NCBI GenBank assembly: GCA_004322215.1 | Contig: SCSM01000011.1 | Location: forward strand, 1-64,000 | DNA: 64,000 nucleotides | Direction of reading: 5' to 3' | Source of the DNA: Bacteroidota bacterium | GTDB lineage: Bacteria > Bacteroidota > Ignavibacteria > Kapaibacteriales > UBA2268 | Shown: in pieces, positions 28,009 through 36,294 of the stretch | Position numbering within the stretch: position 1 is the first letter of the stretch | How the letters are laid out: each line of letters opens with the position of its first letter | Program-made: the position numbers and the translations under genes | The notes under the pieces: model-generated | Told to the model about the DNA's origin: nothing | Databases searched by the model: none | The model's input: only the letters and a program-made list of their open reading frames with translations

Positions 28009-28794
28009 TTATGATTTAACTCTGACGGTAAATATCTGAGTAACACTCAATATTGCCTCGTCAATCATATAAACGAAATTATCAACTTTTGTTGTAAAGA
28101 AATTGTAAGCAACTATTGACAGCACTGCACCGATTAGACCCCCGGCAGTATTATACAATGCCTCGGAAATACCTATTGACAACTGGATAGCCGACACAGT
28201 TCCACTCATGGCAAGTGCCTGGAATGCCCTAATCATACCGATTGTAGTTCCTAAAAGTCCGACCATCGTTGATATTGAAGCAATGGTTGATAAAATTACA
28301 AGATTCTTCTCGAGCAAAGGAGTTTCGAGGTTCATCGCCTCGTCAATTGCTCTCTGAGTTTCGGCTATTTTCTTTTCGGCGCTGTATTCCTGGTCTTTTT
28401 CAACATCCATAAATCTCGTAATTGCTGCTCTTAAAACATTAGCAACGCTTCCTCTCTGATTGTCACAATCGGTTTTGGCTGCTTCAATTTCACCTTTTTC
28501 AAGCTTTGTAATTACGTTTCTCAGAAATACAGAAGGATTGCCTTTACCTTTGGCTTTATTTATGGAAAATGTTCTTTCAAAAATAAATGTTGTGGAAATA
28601 ATAATGAACCCAATCAAGGCACCTACAAGGGGACCTCCTGTATGGATAGTACCAAGAACATTACCGGGATGCGGCTCTTTACGCTTATCGCCATCCTTGA
28701 AATTTCCGGGATTACCCATAATGAACCACCATATAACGACTATTCCGATGATTAGTGCAAGAAAAATCACCACCAGATTAAATAAATTCTTCAT
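28009..28794 (-). CDS. ExbB/TolQ/MotA proton-channel protein
   Basis: 261 residues. An N-terminal helix (NLVVIFLALIIGIVVIWWF), a second helix near 'GALIGFIIISTTFIFERTF', and a C-terminal pair with 'TPLLEKNLVILSTIASISTM' and 'GLLGTTIGMIRAFQALA', the classic ExbB/TolQ signature. It forms the proton channel with the ExbD proteins. First membrane gene of the operon, 28 bases after the STAS gene. Confidence 0.9.
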   Translation of the reverse strand: MKNLFNLVVIFLALIIGIVVIWWFIMGNPGNFKDGDKRKEPHPGNVLGTIHTGGPLVGALIGFIIISTTFIFERTFSINKAKGKGNPSVFLRNVITKLEKGEIEAAKTDCDNQRGSVANVLRAAITRFMDVEKDQEYSAEKKIAETQRAIDEAMNLETPLLEKNLVILSTIASISTMVGLLGTTIGMIRAFQALAMSGTVSAIQLSIGISEALYNTAGGLIGAVLSIVAYNFFTTKVDNFVYMIDEAILSVTQIFTVRVKS

Positions 28795-28822
28795 ATTTCA
28801 ACCTCGCTTTAAATTTATTAAA

Positions 28823-29167
28823 CTATTCTGTAATTATTTTGATTGCTTCGTCCAATGTTTCTACAATTGTAAACACAAGTGACAATTTTGTGATTACAAA
28901 TATGTTTTGAATTGATTTATTAACATTACAAAGTACAATTTTACCTTCTCTTTTAACGAAATTAGCATGTGCGGAGATGAGTACACCAAGTGCAGTAGAA
29001 TTCAAATATGTTGCTTTTGCCAAATCAATAACAAGTTTGTTTTTTTTCTGTTGTGCTATGCCCACAAGAGCATCCCTTAATTTATCTGTTTCTTCGCCAC
29101 CGATAAATTGCCCTTTTAAGCTTAAAACAACTCCGTTTGTTTTTTCTTCAATTTTAATTTGAGACAT
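28823..29167 (-). CDS. STAS-domain anti-sigma-factor antagonist
   Basis: 114 residues spanning one STAS domain. The likely phosphorylatable serine is in ATYLNSTALGVLISAHANF, as in SpoIIAA. It would bind an anti-sigma kinase in a partner-switching pathway, but no kinase, sigma factor or phosphatase gene is near. Leading the ExbB-ExbD-TonB operon suggests a regulatory link to envelope energisation (inference). Confidence 0.85.
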   Translation of the reverse strand: MSQIKIEEKTNGVVLSLKGQFIGGEETDKLRDALVGIAQQKKNKLVIDLAKATYLNSTALGVLISAHANFVKREGKIVLCNVNKSIQNIFVITKLSLVFTIVETLDEAIKIITE

Positions 29168-29287
29168 TTCTCACCTGTAAAAAAATTACTATCAATTTTA
29201 TATTTTGAAAAATATCAAGAAAGCAAAAATAATAAATTTATGTTAATTCAATGTTAATTATTTTATATTATGAAGTTATTGCCTGAT

Positions 29288-30160
29288 TCATTCTTCAGGA
29301 TTCATATATCCTGTAATTACTCTTTTTATTTTATTTATATCCTCTACAAAGTCATAACTTAATCCTGATTTTGAAAATAATTCGCCAATTAATTCAGATT
29401 GGTCATAACCTATCTCAAAAAAGAATTTACCGTGCTCATTTAACAAAACCGGCGTAATCCCGGCAAATCTTTTGTAAAAGGTCAATCCGTCTTTATGGTC
29501 GGTCAATGCTTCGGGCGGCTCATATTGTAAAACTTCAGCCATCAGCGTTAGGTATTCTTTCTGTTTAATATATGGAGGATTCGATACTATAATATCAAAT
29601 TTATCAGACGGAATGTCTTCCAATATATTCATACATCTAAATTCAATATTATTCAATCCATATTTTCCGGAATTATATTTTGCCATATTAATGGCATCTT
29701 CAATTATGTCAACAGCAAGAATAGCTGCCTCTTTCCAATTATTTGCGATACAAATTGCAATATTGCCGCATCCTGTCCCGATATCGAGAATACGTGGATT
29801 TGAAAAATTTCGCTTATATTTCAGTACTTCATCTACAAGAATTTCTGTTTCAGGTCTTGGTATCAACACATTTCTATTTACTTCTAATTCCAAGCCGTAG
29901 AACTGTGTTTTTCCAATTATATATTGGATTGGTTCCCGGTTTGATTTTCTTTTTACAAGTGAATGAAGCTTGTCCAATTCATATTTTGTCAGCGGTTTGT
30001 CGTGCTGAAGGTATATATCTATTCTTTCAAAATTCAGGACATGACATAAAAGTAATTCAATACATAATCTCGGGGATTCGATTCCTTTTGATTTAAAAAA
30101 ATCAGTTCCCCAGTTGATTATATCAATTACTGTCCAGGTTCTATTTTGGTTAATGTCCAA
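29288..30160 (-). CDS. prmC: Peptide chain release factor N5-glutamine methyltransferase
   Basis: 290 residues. It methylates the GGQ glutamine of release factors 1 and 2. The SAM motif is ILDIGTGCGNIAICIA, the catalytic motif NPPY is in DIIVSNPPYIKQKEYL, and the N-terminal helical domain ends near 'REPIQYIIGKTQFYG'. The frame starts at TTG 30158-30160, inside the last codons of pyrB (11-base overlap); no in-frame ATG or GTG precedes the conserved domain. Confidence 0.93.
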   Translation of the reverse strand: MDINQNRTWTVIDIINWGTDFFKSKGIESPRLCIELLLCHVLNFERIDIYLQHDKPLTKYELDKLHSLVKRKSNREPIQYIIGKTQFYGLELEVNRNVLIPRPETEILVDEVLKYKRNFSNPRILDIGTGCGNIAICIANNWKEAAILAVDIIEDAINMAKYNSGKYGLNNIEFRCMNILEDIPSDKFDIIVSNPPYIKQKEYLTLMAEVLQYEPPEALTDHKDGLTFYKRFAGITPVLLNEHGKFFFEIGYDQSELIGELFSKSGLSYDFVEDINKIKRVITGYMNPEE

Positions 30161-31079
30161 GATTCTTAGCTAACAAAGACAAAAGTGCCATTCTTATGAA
30201 AACTCCGTGTTTGACCTGAGTCTGAATAAGGACGTTCGGGTATGAGCTAAGCAGGTAATCAAGCTCAATACCGTAATTCACAGGTCCGGGATGTAATAAA
30301 ACCAATTCGGGTTTTTTAGTAAAATGTTTAAATGTAATTCCATAATATTTGGAAAATTCTTTGACAGATGGAATCAAACCCGAATCCATCCTCTCTCTTT
30401 GCAATCGAAGCACCATAACGACATCTGCCCAATCAACCGCATCATCAAGCTCATCTATAATATTAACATTCCAAACATTTAATTCCCTCGGAAGCAATGT
30501 GCCGGGGCTGCAGAAAGCAAGTTCAGCTCCTAAAGTTTTTAGAGTATTTACATTTGAACGAGCTACCCTGCTATGGAGAATATCTCCGATAATGCAAACC
30601 TTCAATCCATCTATTTTCTTAAATCTTCTGTGCAAAGTAAATGCATCGAGTAATGCCTGTGTTGGATGTTCATGTTTCCCGTCACCGGCATTTATTACGA
30701 TTCCACTTGTGTTTTTTTGTAAAAAGACGGGAACACCCGAATTCTGATGCCTGACAATGAAAACCTGCACTTCCATTGCCTCGATTGTCCTAAGGGTATC
30801 GAGTAATGATTCTCCTTTTGATAAACTGCTCGATGATGATTGGAAACTGAACACATCAGCAGAAAGACGTTTAGCGGAAAGTTCAAATGATAATTTTGTC
30901 CTGGTAGAGGATTCAAAAAAAGCGAGACCTACAGTAACTCCCTTCAAATCATCAAATTTTTTGACCGATTGAATATTGTCCATAAAGTACTTTGCTTTTT
31001 TAAAAATCTTTAATATATCATCATAATTCAAATCTTCAGAACTAAGCAGATATGGATGGGATAATGTTTCCTCGGGCAT
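30150..31079 (-). CDS. pyrB: Aspartate carbamoyltransferase catalytic subunit
   Basis: 309 residues. It makes N-carbamoyl-aspartate in pyrimidine synthesis. The carbamoyl-phosphate loop is ESSTRTKLSFE; HPTQALLDAF and 'LHPGPVNYGIELD' are diagnostic of ATCase rather than OTCase. No regulatory pyrI gene is near, as expected for the 309-residue class. Overlaps prmC by 11 bases. Confidence 0.95.
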   Translation of the reverse strand: MPEETLSHPYLLSSEDLNYDDILKIFKKAKYFMDNIQSVKKFDDLKGVTVGLAFFESSTRTKLSFELSAKRLSADVFSFQSSSSSLSKGESLLDTLRTIEAMEVQVFIVRHQNSGVPVFLQKNTSGIVINAGDGKHEHPTQALLDAFTLHRRFKKIDGLKVCIIGDILHSRVARSNVNTLKTLGAELAFCSPGTLLPRELNVWNVNIIDELDDAVDWADVVMVLRLQRERMDSGLIPSVKEFSKYYGITFKHFTKKPELVLLHPGPVNYGIELDYLLSSYPNVLIQTQVKHGVFIRMALLSLLAKNLGH

Positions 31080-31117
31080 AAATATTAATATTTAAAATTA
31101 TAAAAATTCATATCATG

Positions 31118-31125
31118 CAAATATA
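31118..31125 (-). promoter_or_regulatory. Possible -7 element for pyrB-prmC
   Basis: TATATTTG lies about 39 bases before the pyrB ATG, immediately after the HU terminator. No TTG is at the -33 distance. Confidence 0.35.
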
Positions 31126-31155
31126 AAAAAAGCCGTTCAAATGAACGGCTTTTTT
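31125..31155 (-). terminator. Terminator after the HU gene, symmetric
   Basis: An 8-bp GC-rich stem (AGCCGTTC with GAACGGCT) and 4-base loop, with A runs on the left and T runs on the right, so it can work in both directions. Lies 8 bases after the HU stop codon. Confidence 0.88.
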
Positions 31156-31163
31156 CTCATTCC

Positions 31164-31490
31164 TTATTTTCTCTTTTTCGGTTTTGCCTTTGGTGCAGCA
31201 GCGGAACGTTTCTTAGCTACTACATCTGCCAATGCTTTACCTGCTTTGAATTTGGGAACTTTCTTTGCTGCAATTTTAATTGTTGCACCGGTTCTTGGAT
31301 TCTTGCCTGTACGGGCTGACCTCTCATAAACCGAAAAAGTGCCAAAACCAATCAATGTAACATTTCCGCCACCTGCTAATTCCTTTTGAATCGCTTCGAA
31401 AGTGGACTTAACTGCTCTTTCAGCTTCGACTTTCGTCATTTTTGCTGATGATGCAACATTACTGATTAGTTGCGTTTTGTTTAATGCCAT
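31164..31490 (-). CDS. HU-family nucleoid protein with basic tail
   Basis: 108 residues. Residues 1-92 are a standard HU/IHF domain: ALNKTQLISNVA, 'LIGFGTFSVYERSARTGKNP' and TGATIKIAAKKVPKFKAG. A 16-residue Lys/Ala/Pro tail (93-108) extends beyond the usual 90 or so residues and would add non-specific DNA or RNA binding. Own promoter and terminator. Confidence 0.93.
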   Translation of the reverse strand: MALNKTQLISNVASSAKMTKVEAERAVKSTFEAIQKELAGGGNVTLIGFGTFSVYERSARTGKNPRTGATIKIAAKKVPKFKAGKALADVVAKKRSAAAPKAKPKKRK

Positions 31491-31542
31491 AATAACCTCC
31501 TAAAATTTAAAGAGTTAATGAAACGTACAATTACAACGGGTT

Positions 31543-31573
31543 CAAAGATACGAGATTTTATCAAGCAATGCAA
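31543..31573 (-). promoter_or_regulatory. Bacteroidota-type promoter of the HU gene
   Basis: On the minus strand TTG (31571-31573), 20 bases, TATCTTTG (31543-31550). Exact match to TTG-N20-TAnnTTTG. The leader to the HU ATG is about 45 bases and an AGGAGG ribosome-binding site is present. Confidence 0.75.
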
Positions 31574-31740
31574 GGATTTTTTTTCCACAATCGGGATTTT
31601 TTCAGGGTTTGTGGGCATTTTGTTCCAAAAAAACCGCATCTGGAGTAAATTTACCTTATTTTATCCTTAAATAATTATTGGCTGTACTTGCTTCTCAGAA
31701 TAGTCCTGTATGGCAATTATTAAAATAACTGCTCCTGTTC

Positions 31741-32235
31741 TTACTTTTCGAGATAGCCCAAAACATAAGGACTGATGAGCCATCCGGCGTAAAGCACGTG
31801 CAGCACTATTCCCGCAACCACACCCGCAGTCAAATCTTTAATAAGTATGCTCCAGTTCTTGATTTTCGTCTTTAGATACCTGTCGAAGACAGTCCTGTTA
31901 CTGCTTAACACAGTGAATACAAAAATCGAGACCAAAATCCATTCAATTGAATAATAAATAACAGGCGATGATAATGTGAAAAAAGTTCCGATGAATTTGG
32001 GAAAAACATTGATATTTTTATTTTCAAAAATTCCATTGATTTGAGATAAATTTGCAGGTATATAAATGAGAATTGAAATCACGATAAGACTGTAAATAAT
32101 ATAATCAGGAAAATTAAGAATTAAAAATATTAATGCTGAAATTATCGTTGTTAAAACACCCGAAACATTAGGAATGAAGCCAATTCCGAAGAAGCTAATT
32201 ATAATGACAGCAAAAAAATCAATGATTTTCTTCAT
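31741..32235 (-). CDS. Divergent phosphatidylglycerophosphatase A-like membrane protein
   Basis: 164 residues with four hydrophobic segments. The layout follows PgpA: an N-terminal 'FFGIGFIPNVSGVLTTIIS' where PgpA has a GxGxxPxAPGTxGS-like stretch, then a C-terminal KDLTAGVVAGIVLHVL where PgpA has DDxxAG. The central acidic VxDE motif is replaced (VFPKFIGTFFTL) and the first Asp of DDxxAG is Lys. It overlaps pgsA by four bases, the expected place for the next phosphatidylglycerol enzyme. Catalytic activity is doubtful. Confidence 0.6.
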   Translation of the reverse strand: MKKIIDFFAVIIISFFGIGFIPNVSGVLTTIISALIFLILNFPDYIIYSLIVISILIYIPANLSQINGIFENKNINVFPKFIGTFFTLSSPVIYYSIEWILVSIFVFTVLSSNRTVFDRYLKTKIKNWSILIKDLTAGVVAGIVLHVLYAGWLISPYVLGYLEK

Positions 32236-32837
32236 TTTTCTTCGGACAAGTTTTTCTTCAAAGCGAACAAACTCCTGTTATTGATTACATATTCTACTGC
32301 TGTCCAAAGCGTGATTAAAGTTAAGAATAACATCATAAAATAACTAACATCCGAGTAAATCAGCCCTGAAACTCTGTCAGGAGGTATTTTAATATAGCGT
32401 ATATCTTTCAGCAATAACAGAATTAAAATATAAATTATGAACACCATCTGCAGAAAAGTTTTCCATTGTGCCGACCTTGAAGTTCTAATAGTATGCTTGT
32501 TATTTACTGCAAATAGCCGAAGAAATGTTGTGCCGAAATCTCTCACAATTATTATTATTACCATCCACATTTCTACGATACCTAATTGAACGAAAGCAAG
32601 AAAAGCCGCAGATGTGAATATTTTATCTGCGAGTGGGTCCACAAACTTTCCAACACTGGTAACACCATATACATTTCGAGCAAGCCAACCGTCAAGATAA
32701 TCGGTTATTGCACCCGCAACAAACAATCCGCAGGCAATTCTTGTCGAACCGGGATTATTTTTTATCATTAATAAATAAAAAAAAGGAGCTATAGCAACTC
32801 TTATGAAACTAATTATATTCGGTATAGAATAAATCAA
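32232..32837 (-). CDS. pgsA: CDP-diacylglycerol-glycerol-3-phosphate 3-phosphatidyltransferase
   Basis: 201 residues. It makes phosphatidylglycerophosphate at the inner membrane. The CDP-alcohol phosphotransferase motif is complete: D46, D49, G50, A53, R54, G63, D67 and D71. The start is TTG 32835-32837 just before the typical IYSIPNIISFIRV; no ATG is available there. Overlaps the PgpA-like gene. Confidence 0.92.
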   Translation of the reverse strand: MIYSIPNIISFIRVAIAPFFYLLMIKNNPGSTRIACGLFVAGAITDYLDGWLARNVYGVTSVGKFVDPLADKIFTSAAFLAFVQLGIVEMWMVIIIIVRDFGTTFLRLFAVNNKHTIRTSRSAQWKTFLQMVFIIYILILLLLKDIRYIKIPPDRVSGLIYSDVSYFMMLFLTLITLWTAVEYVINNRSLFALKKNLSEEK

Positions 32838-32984
32838 ATCAATTTCGAATTATTAATTAAGAATTACGAATTATGAATTAAAATATAAATTCATAATAAG
32901 TTTTTTTTTAAACCCTTGTGAAAGGCAAATTAGTGAAGTAAGTAAATATTACAAAATTTTGCCAGATTTATCCCTGAATTATTT

Positions 32985-33755
32985 CTATTTCTCTAAAATA
33001 GAAATTGCAGTATCAACAATTGAAAGAAAGATATCCGTTTTTAATGATGCACCTCCAATCAAGCCACCATGTACATCTTCCAGTTCGAGTATTGATTTTG
33101 CATTTTCATCTGTAACACTACCACCATAAAGAACGATAATAGATGAAGCCCTTTTGCCGAGAACCCTTACCAATTCAGTTTTAATGAAAGAATGAACTTC
33201 CTGGATTTGTTCCGGCTCTGCCGAAATACCTGTTCCGATTGCCCATACCGGTTCATACGCAATAACGATTTGAATACATTGCTCCGGCTGAACCCTGTTT
33301 AAGCCAATTTCAATCTGACGTTTCAAGACTTCAAAAGTCCTATTTTCCTCCCGTTCTCTTAATGTTTCGCCAATACATAGAATAAGATTAATACCTGCAC
33401 CGAGAACTGCTTTCACCTTTTTATTGATTAATTCATCATTTTCAAAAAAATAAGTTCTTCTTTCAGAATGTCCGATTATTATATATTTACAGCCGAGTTC
33501 CTTCAGCATTGGTATTGATATTTCTCCTGTGTATGCACCTTTTGACTCAAAATGACAATTCTGTGCACCATATAAAATATTTGTTCCTTTCACTGTCCTG
33601 GATACAGAATCGATACTTGTGAAAGGAGGGCAAACCAAAATATCACAAGAAATTTTTTTATCTTTTGTGCCATCAATAATGCTTTGAACCAAATTTATTG
33701 ATTCGGATGGAGTCATATTCATTTTCCAATTACCTGCTATCAGCATTTTTTTCAT
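32985..33755 (-). CDS. tpiA: Triosephosphate isomerase
   Basis: 256 residues. Interconverts dihydroxyacetone phosphate and glyceraldehyde 3-phosphate. AGNWKMN (K11), the electrophilic His in IIGHSERRTYF, the catalytic Glu in IAYEPVWAIGTG and the phosphate loop VLYGGSVTDENA are present. The start overlaps the lptC-like stop by four bases, so it is the last gene of kdsA-lptC-tpiA. Confidence 0.96.
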   Translation of the reverse strand: MKKMLIAGNWKMNMTPSESINLVQSIIDGTKDKKISCDILVCPPFTSIDSVSRTVKGTNILYGAQNCHFESKGAYTGEISIPMLKELGCKYIIIGHSERRTYFFENDELINKKVKAVLGAGINLILCIGETLREREENRTFEVLKRQIEIGLNRVQPEQCIQIVIAYEPVWAIGTGISAEPEQIQEVHSFIKTELVRVLGKRASSIIVLYGGSVTDENAKSILELEDVHGGLIGGASLKTDIFLSIVDTAISILEK

Positions 33756-34306
33756 CTTCTTTCTCCGCTTACTCTGAAAATTTTATAATTAGTTAAATCC
33801 TGGTCGGATTCAAAACCATATCCCTGAATAATTTCTTTTGGCGATGTTACCTTCACGAATTCAGATGAATAAAACATCTGAGTCTTATTATTCCAATGCA
33901 GAAGCTGAGTTTCTACTTTTGTATTCGAACTGTCTGAAAATACTACGACATTTCCTCTTGCAAGCATATTCTTTGTACGGTCATCAATCTCTGCTTTATC
34001 AGCTGTCAGATAGCTCATCCTTTTTTTTGTATATCTCGAGTAAAATTCCACATATAAACCACCTTCGAGAATTGTCTGCATTCTTTTCTGAAATACCATT
34101 GCTTTTTTTGCTGTTAGTTTTGCTTTCGTATATGAGGAATCAACAAACAGCACCTCATTGTCCCAGCTTAACTGGTCAGGTGTTGTTTCAACATTGATTG
34201 TGTCATTGATTTGTTTAGGTACGACTTTGTTTTGTTCACAAGAAATAAAATATAATCCTGCAATTAGTAAATTTATAATATAAAAAGTGAATTTCAACTG
34301 CCTCAT
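33752..34306 (-). CDS. lptC: LptC-like LPS export protein
   Basis: About 184 residues from ATG 34304-34306, sharing one base with the kdsA stop (TGATG). The N-terminus has a lipoprotein-like signal ending near YFISC. The body is the OstA/LptC beta-jellyroll type: 'VLFVDSSYTKAKLTAKKAMV', 'YLTADKAEIDDRTKNMLARG' and 'VVVFSDSSNTKVETQLLHW'. LptC receives LPS from LptBFG in the periplasm. Adjacent kdsA supports an LPS role. Confidence 0.8.
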   Translation of the reverse strand: MRQLKFTFYIINLLIAGLYFISCEQNKVVPKQINDTINVETTPDQLSWDNEVLFVDSSYTKAKLTAKKAMVFQKRMQTILEGGLYVEFYSRYTKKRMSYLTADKAEIDDRTKNMLARGNVVVFSDSSNTKVETQLLHWNNKTQMFYSSEFVKVTSPKEIIQGYGFESDQDLTNYKIFRVSGERR

Positions 34307-35097
34307 CAAATCAAATCAAGATTTCTCGAACACTCGTAAATTTTACTTAAATCGCTTAAAAAAACTTCAGCAATTTCGAGTGGCAATTGAGAAGCGGAAT
34401 CACTCAATGCTTTTTCAGGTTTGGGATGTGTCTCAAAAAAGATTCCGTCTATTCCAACTGCCGCAGCGGCTCTCGCAAGTGCTGGTATAAATTCAGGTCT
34501 TCCACCTGATTGTTTTCCTGCCGATGGCTGCTGAACTGAATGTGTAGCATCATATATAACAGGATAACCGAATTTTTTCATAATCACCAATGAACGGAAA
34601 TCCACAACCAAATCGTGATAGCCGAACGAAGCTCCTCTCTCCGTTACCATAACATTCTTATTTCCGGTCGCAAGCACTTTATCAATTGCTTTCTTCATAT
34701 CCTCGGGAGCCATAAATTGTCCCTTTTTTATATTTATGGTTTTACCTGTTCTCGCTGCTGCCTGTAAAAGTTCTGTTTGGCGGCTCAAAAAAGCAGGAAT
34801 TTGCAAAACATCTACAAATCGGGCTACTTTTTCAGCTTCAGTAACTGAATGAATATCAGTTAACACTTTTACATTGAATTCGTCTTTTATTTCTTTTAAA
34901 TATTGAAGTGCCAAATCATCCCCGATACCTGTAAAAGAATCGGAACTCGTTCTGTTTGCCTTTTTGTATGATGATTTAAATATAAATTCAAAGTTTAGTT
35001 TATCACAAATTGATTTCAATTTTGATGCCGTCTCAATAAGCAGTTCCTTTGATTCTACAACACAAGGTCCTGCAATTACTAACAATCTATCATTCAT
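34306..35097 (-). CDS. kdsA: 3-deoxy-D-manno-octulosonate 8-phosphate synthase
   Basis: 263 residues. Condenses PEP with arabinose 5-phosphate for the LPS inner core. Motifs include VIAGPCVVES, FKSSYKKANRTS, 'LTDIHSVTEAEKV', 'QIPAFLSRQTELLQAA', 'IKKGQFMAPEDM' and 'VIYDATHSVQQPSAGK'. Heads the kdsA-lptC-tpiA set and implies an LPS-bearing Gram-negative envelope. Confidence 0.96.
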   Translation of the reverse strand: MNDRLLVIAGPCVVESKELLIETASKLKSICDKLNFEFIFKSSYKKANRTSSDSFTGIGDDLALQYLKEIKDEFNVKVLTDIHSVTEAEKVARFVDVLQIPAFLSRQTELLQAAARTGKTINIKKGQFMAPEDMKKAIDKVLATGNKNVMVTERGASFGYHDLVVDFRSLVIMKKFGYPVIYDATHSVQQPSAGKQSGGRPEFIPALARAAAAVGIDGIFFETHPKPEKALSDSASQLPLEIAEVFLSDLSKIYECSRNLDLI

Positions 35098-35450
35098 TTA
35101 GTATTTTCTCCAAACCCAATTTATTCTTTTAAACTAAATTAAATAATTTTTACTGATTATTAACCATTACTACTATTATTCATACTCTTATTAAATGAGA
35201 TTCGGGGATTTCAATGAAAACTAAATAAAAAAAGTTTTCCACAAACTTTTCCACACATAATCAACAGATGTTGATAATATATATTGAATGTCTAAAAATC
35301 AATCACTTACTTCTTAATTTTTATAATTTAATTTTCATTGATTAACTCATTTTCATTTATGAAAACCTTTTAATTATTTGTTAATTGTTTCTCCAAATCA
35401 TTGGGTTTATATTTATCCCACTTAAATTTTACAAAAACCAAAATTTTGAA
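35098..35450. other. Divergent AT-rich intergenic region with DnaA-box-like sites
   Basis: 353 bases between divergent kdsA and the NlpC/P60 gene. TTTTCCACA occurs at 35235-35243 and 35247-35255, both fitting TTWTNCACA. Next to them ATCAACA-N2-TGTTGAT (35260-35275) forms a dyad whose right half reads TTATCAACA on the minus strand. A very AT-rich tract follows to about 35385. It also carries the NlpC/P60 promoter. Candidate replication origin; not proven. Confidence 0.35.
35385..35415 (+). promoter_or_regulatory. Promoter of the NlpC/P60 gene
   Basis: TTG (35385-35387), 20 bases, TATATTTA (35408-35415), one base from the TAnnTTTG consensus, with a 35-base leader to the ATG at 35451. Confidence 0.6.
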
Positions 35451-36206
35451 ATGAAGAAATCAATTATATATATAATTCTATGCTTTTTTGTGTTTGCTTC
35501 AGTCGAAGTGATGACACCGGTAGAAGTGTCTGCAAAAAGTAAAACTCATAAAATTAAACATAAGAAAAAATCGAAAAGACCGAGAAAATCTGCAGATGTA
35601 AAAAAATCTTTAACCTTGTTAAAAATACATTTCCCTGAATATTCTGATTTGGATTATCTGAATGAAATGAGTTTTCTTCAGGATATGGCATATCTTGATG
35701 AAGATTATAACAAATCTATATTCGCCGATTATGAATTAAGATACCAACTTGTAAATAATATTAATAAATGGCTTGGAACACCATACAGACGTGGCGGAAG
35801 AACAGGAAAGGGTGTTGATTGTTCTAACTTTGTATCAGTTGTAATCGAACAAACACTTGGATTCAGATTCCCTGCCGGAGCAAGCTCACAATCAACATAT
35901 TTCACACCAATCAAAAACATGGATGAACTTCAATTCGGCGACCTACTGTTTTTCAGCGGTTCAAAATCTAAAAGAGCAAGGGGAATCAGGCACGTGGGTA
36001 TTTATATCAATGACGGAATGTTCGCTCATTCATCATCTGCAAGCAGCGGCAGAGGCGTCAAATATTCACTATTAACAGATGGTTACTACACAGAACGCTT
36101 CCGCTATGGAGGACGTTTCACACAATCCAACTGGGCTGACAATCTCAATAAAGCTAACATCAATAAAAACACAGGTACTACATCCAGCTTAGCAGGCGAA
36201 GAATAA
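35451..36206 (+). CDS. Secreted NlpC/P60 cysteine peptidase
   Basis: 251 residues from ATG 35451; an earlier TTG in frame is the -33 element of the promoter. A signal peptide (MKKSIIYIILCFFVFASVEV) precedes a very basic linker (KTHKIKHKKKSKRPRKS). The NlpC/P60 domain has the catalytic C124 in GVDCSNFVSVV, preceded by WLGTPYRRGGRTGKG, and His in ARGIRHVGIYI. It probably cleaves peptidoglycan stem peptides outside the inner membrane. Confidence 0.9.
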   Translation: MKKSIIYIILCFFVFASVEVMTPVEVSAKSKTHKIKHKKKSKRPRKSADVKKSLTLLKIHFPEYSDLDYLNEMSFLQDMAYLDEDYNKSIFADYELRYQLVNNINKWLGTPYRRGGRTGKGVDCSNFVSVVIEQTLGFRFPAGASSQSTYFTPIKNMDELQFGDLLFFSGSKSKRARGIRHVGIYINDGMFAHSSSASSGRGVKYSLLTDGYYTERFRYGGRFTQSNWADNLNKANINKNTGTTSSLAGEE

Positions 36207-36261
36207 TTACGATTTATTATATTATAAATCCAAAAAATGAAATATAGTTTGTTATATTTCG

Positions 36262-36269
36262 TATTTTTG
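36262..36269 (+). promoter_or_regulatory. Possible -7 element for the DUF5618 gene
   Basis: TATTTTTG matches TAnnTTTG 25 bases before the ATG. No clear -33 TTG. Confidence 0.35.
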
Positions 36270-36294
36270 TTTGTGTAAACAAATAATATTAATA

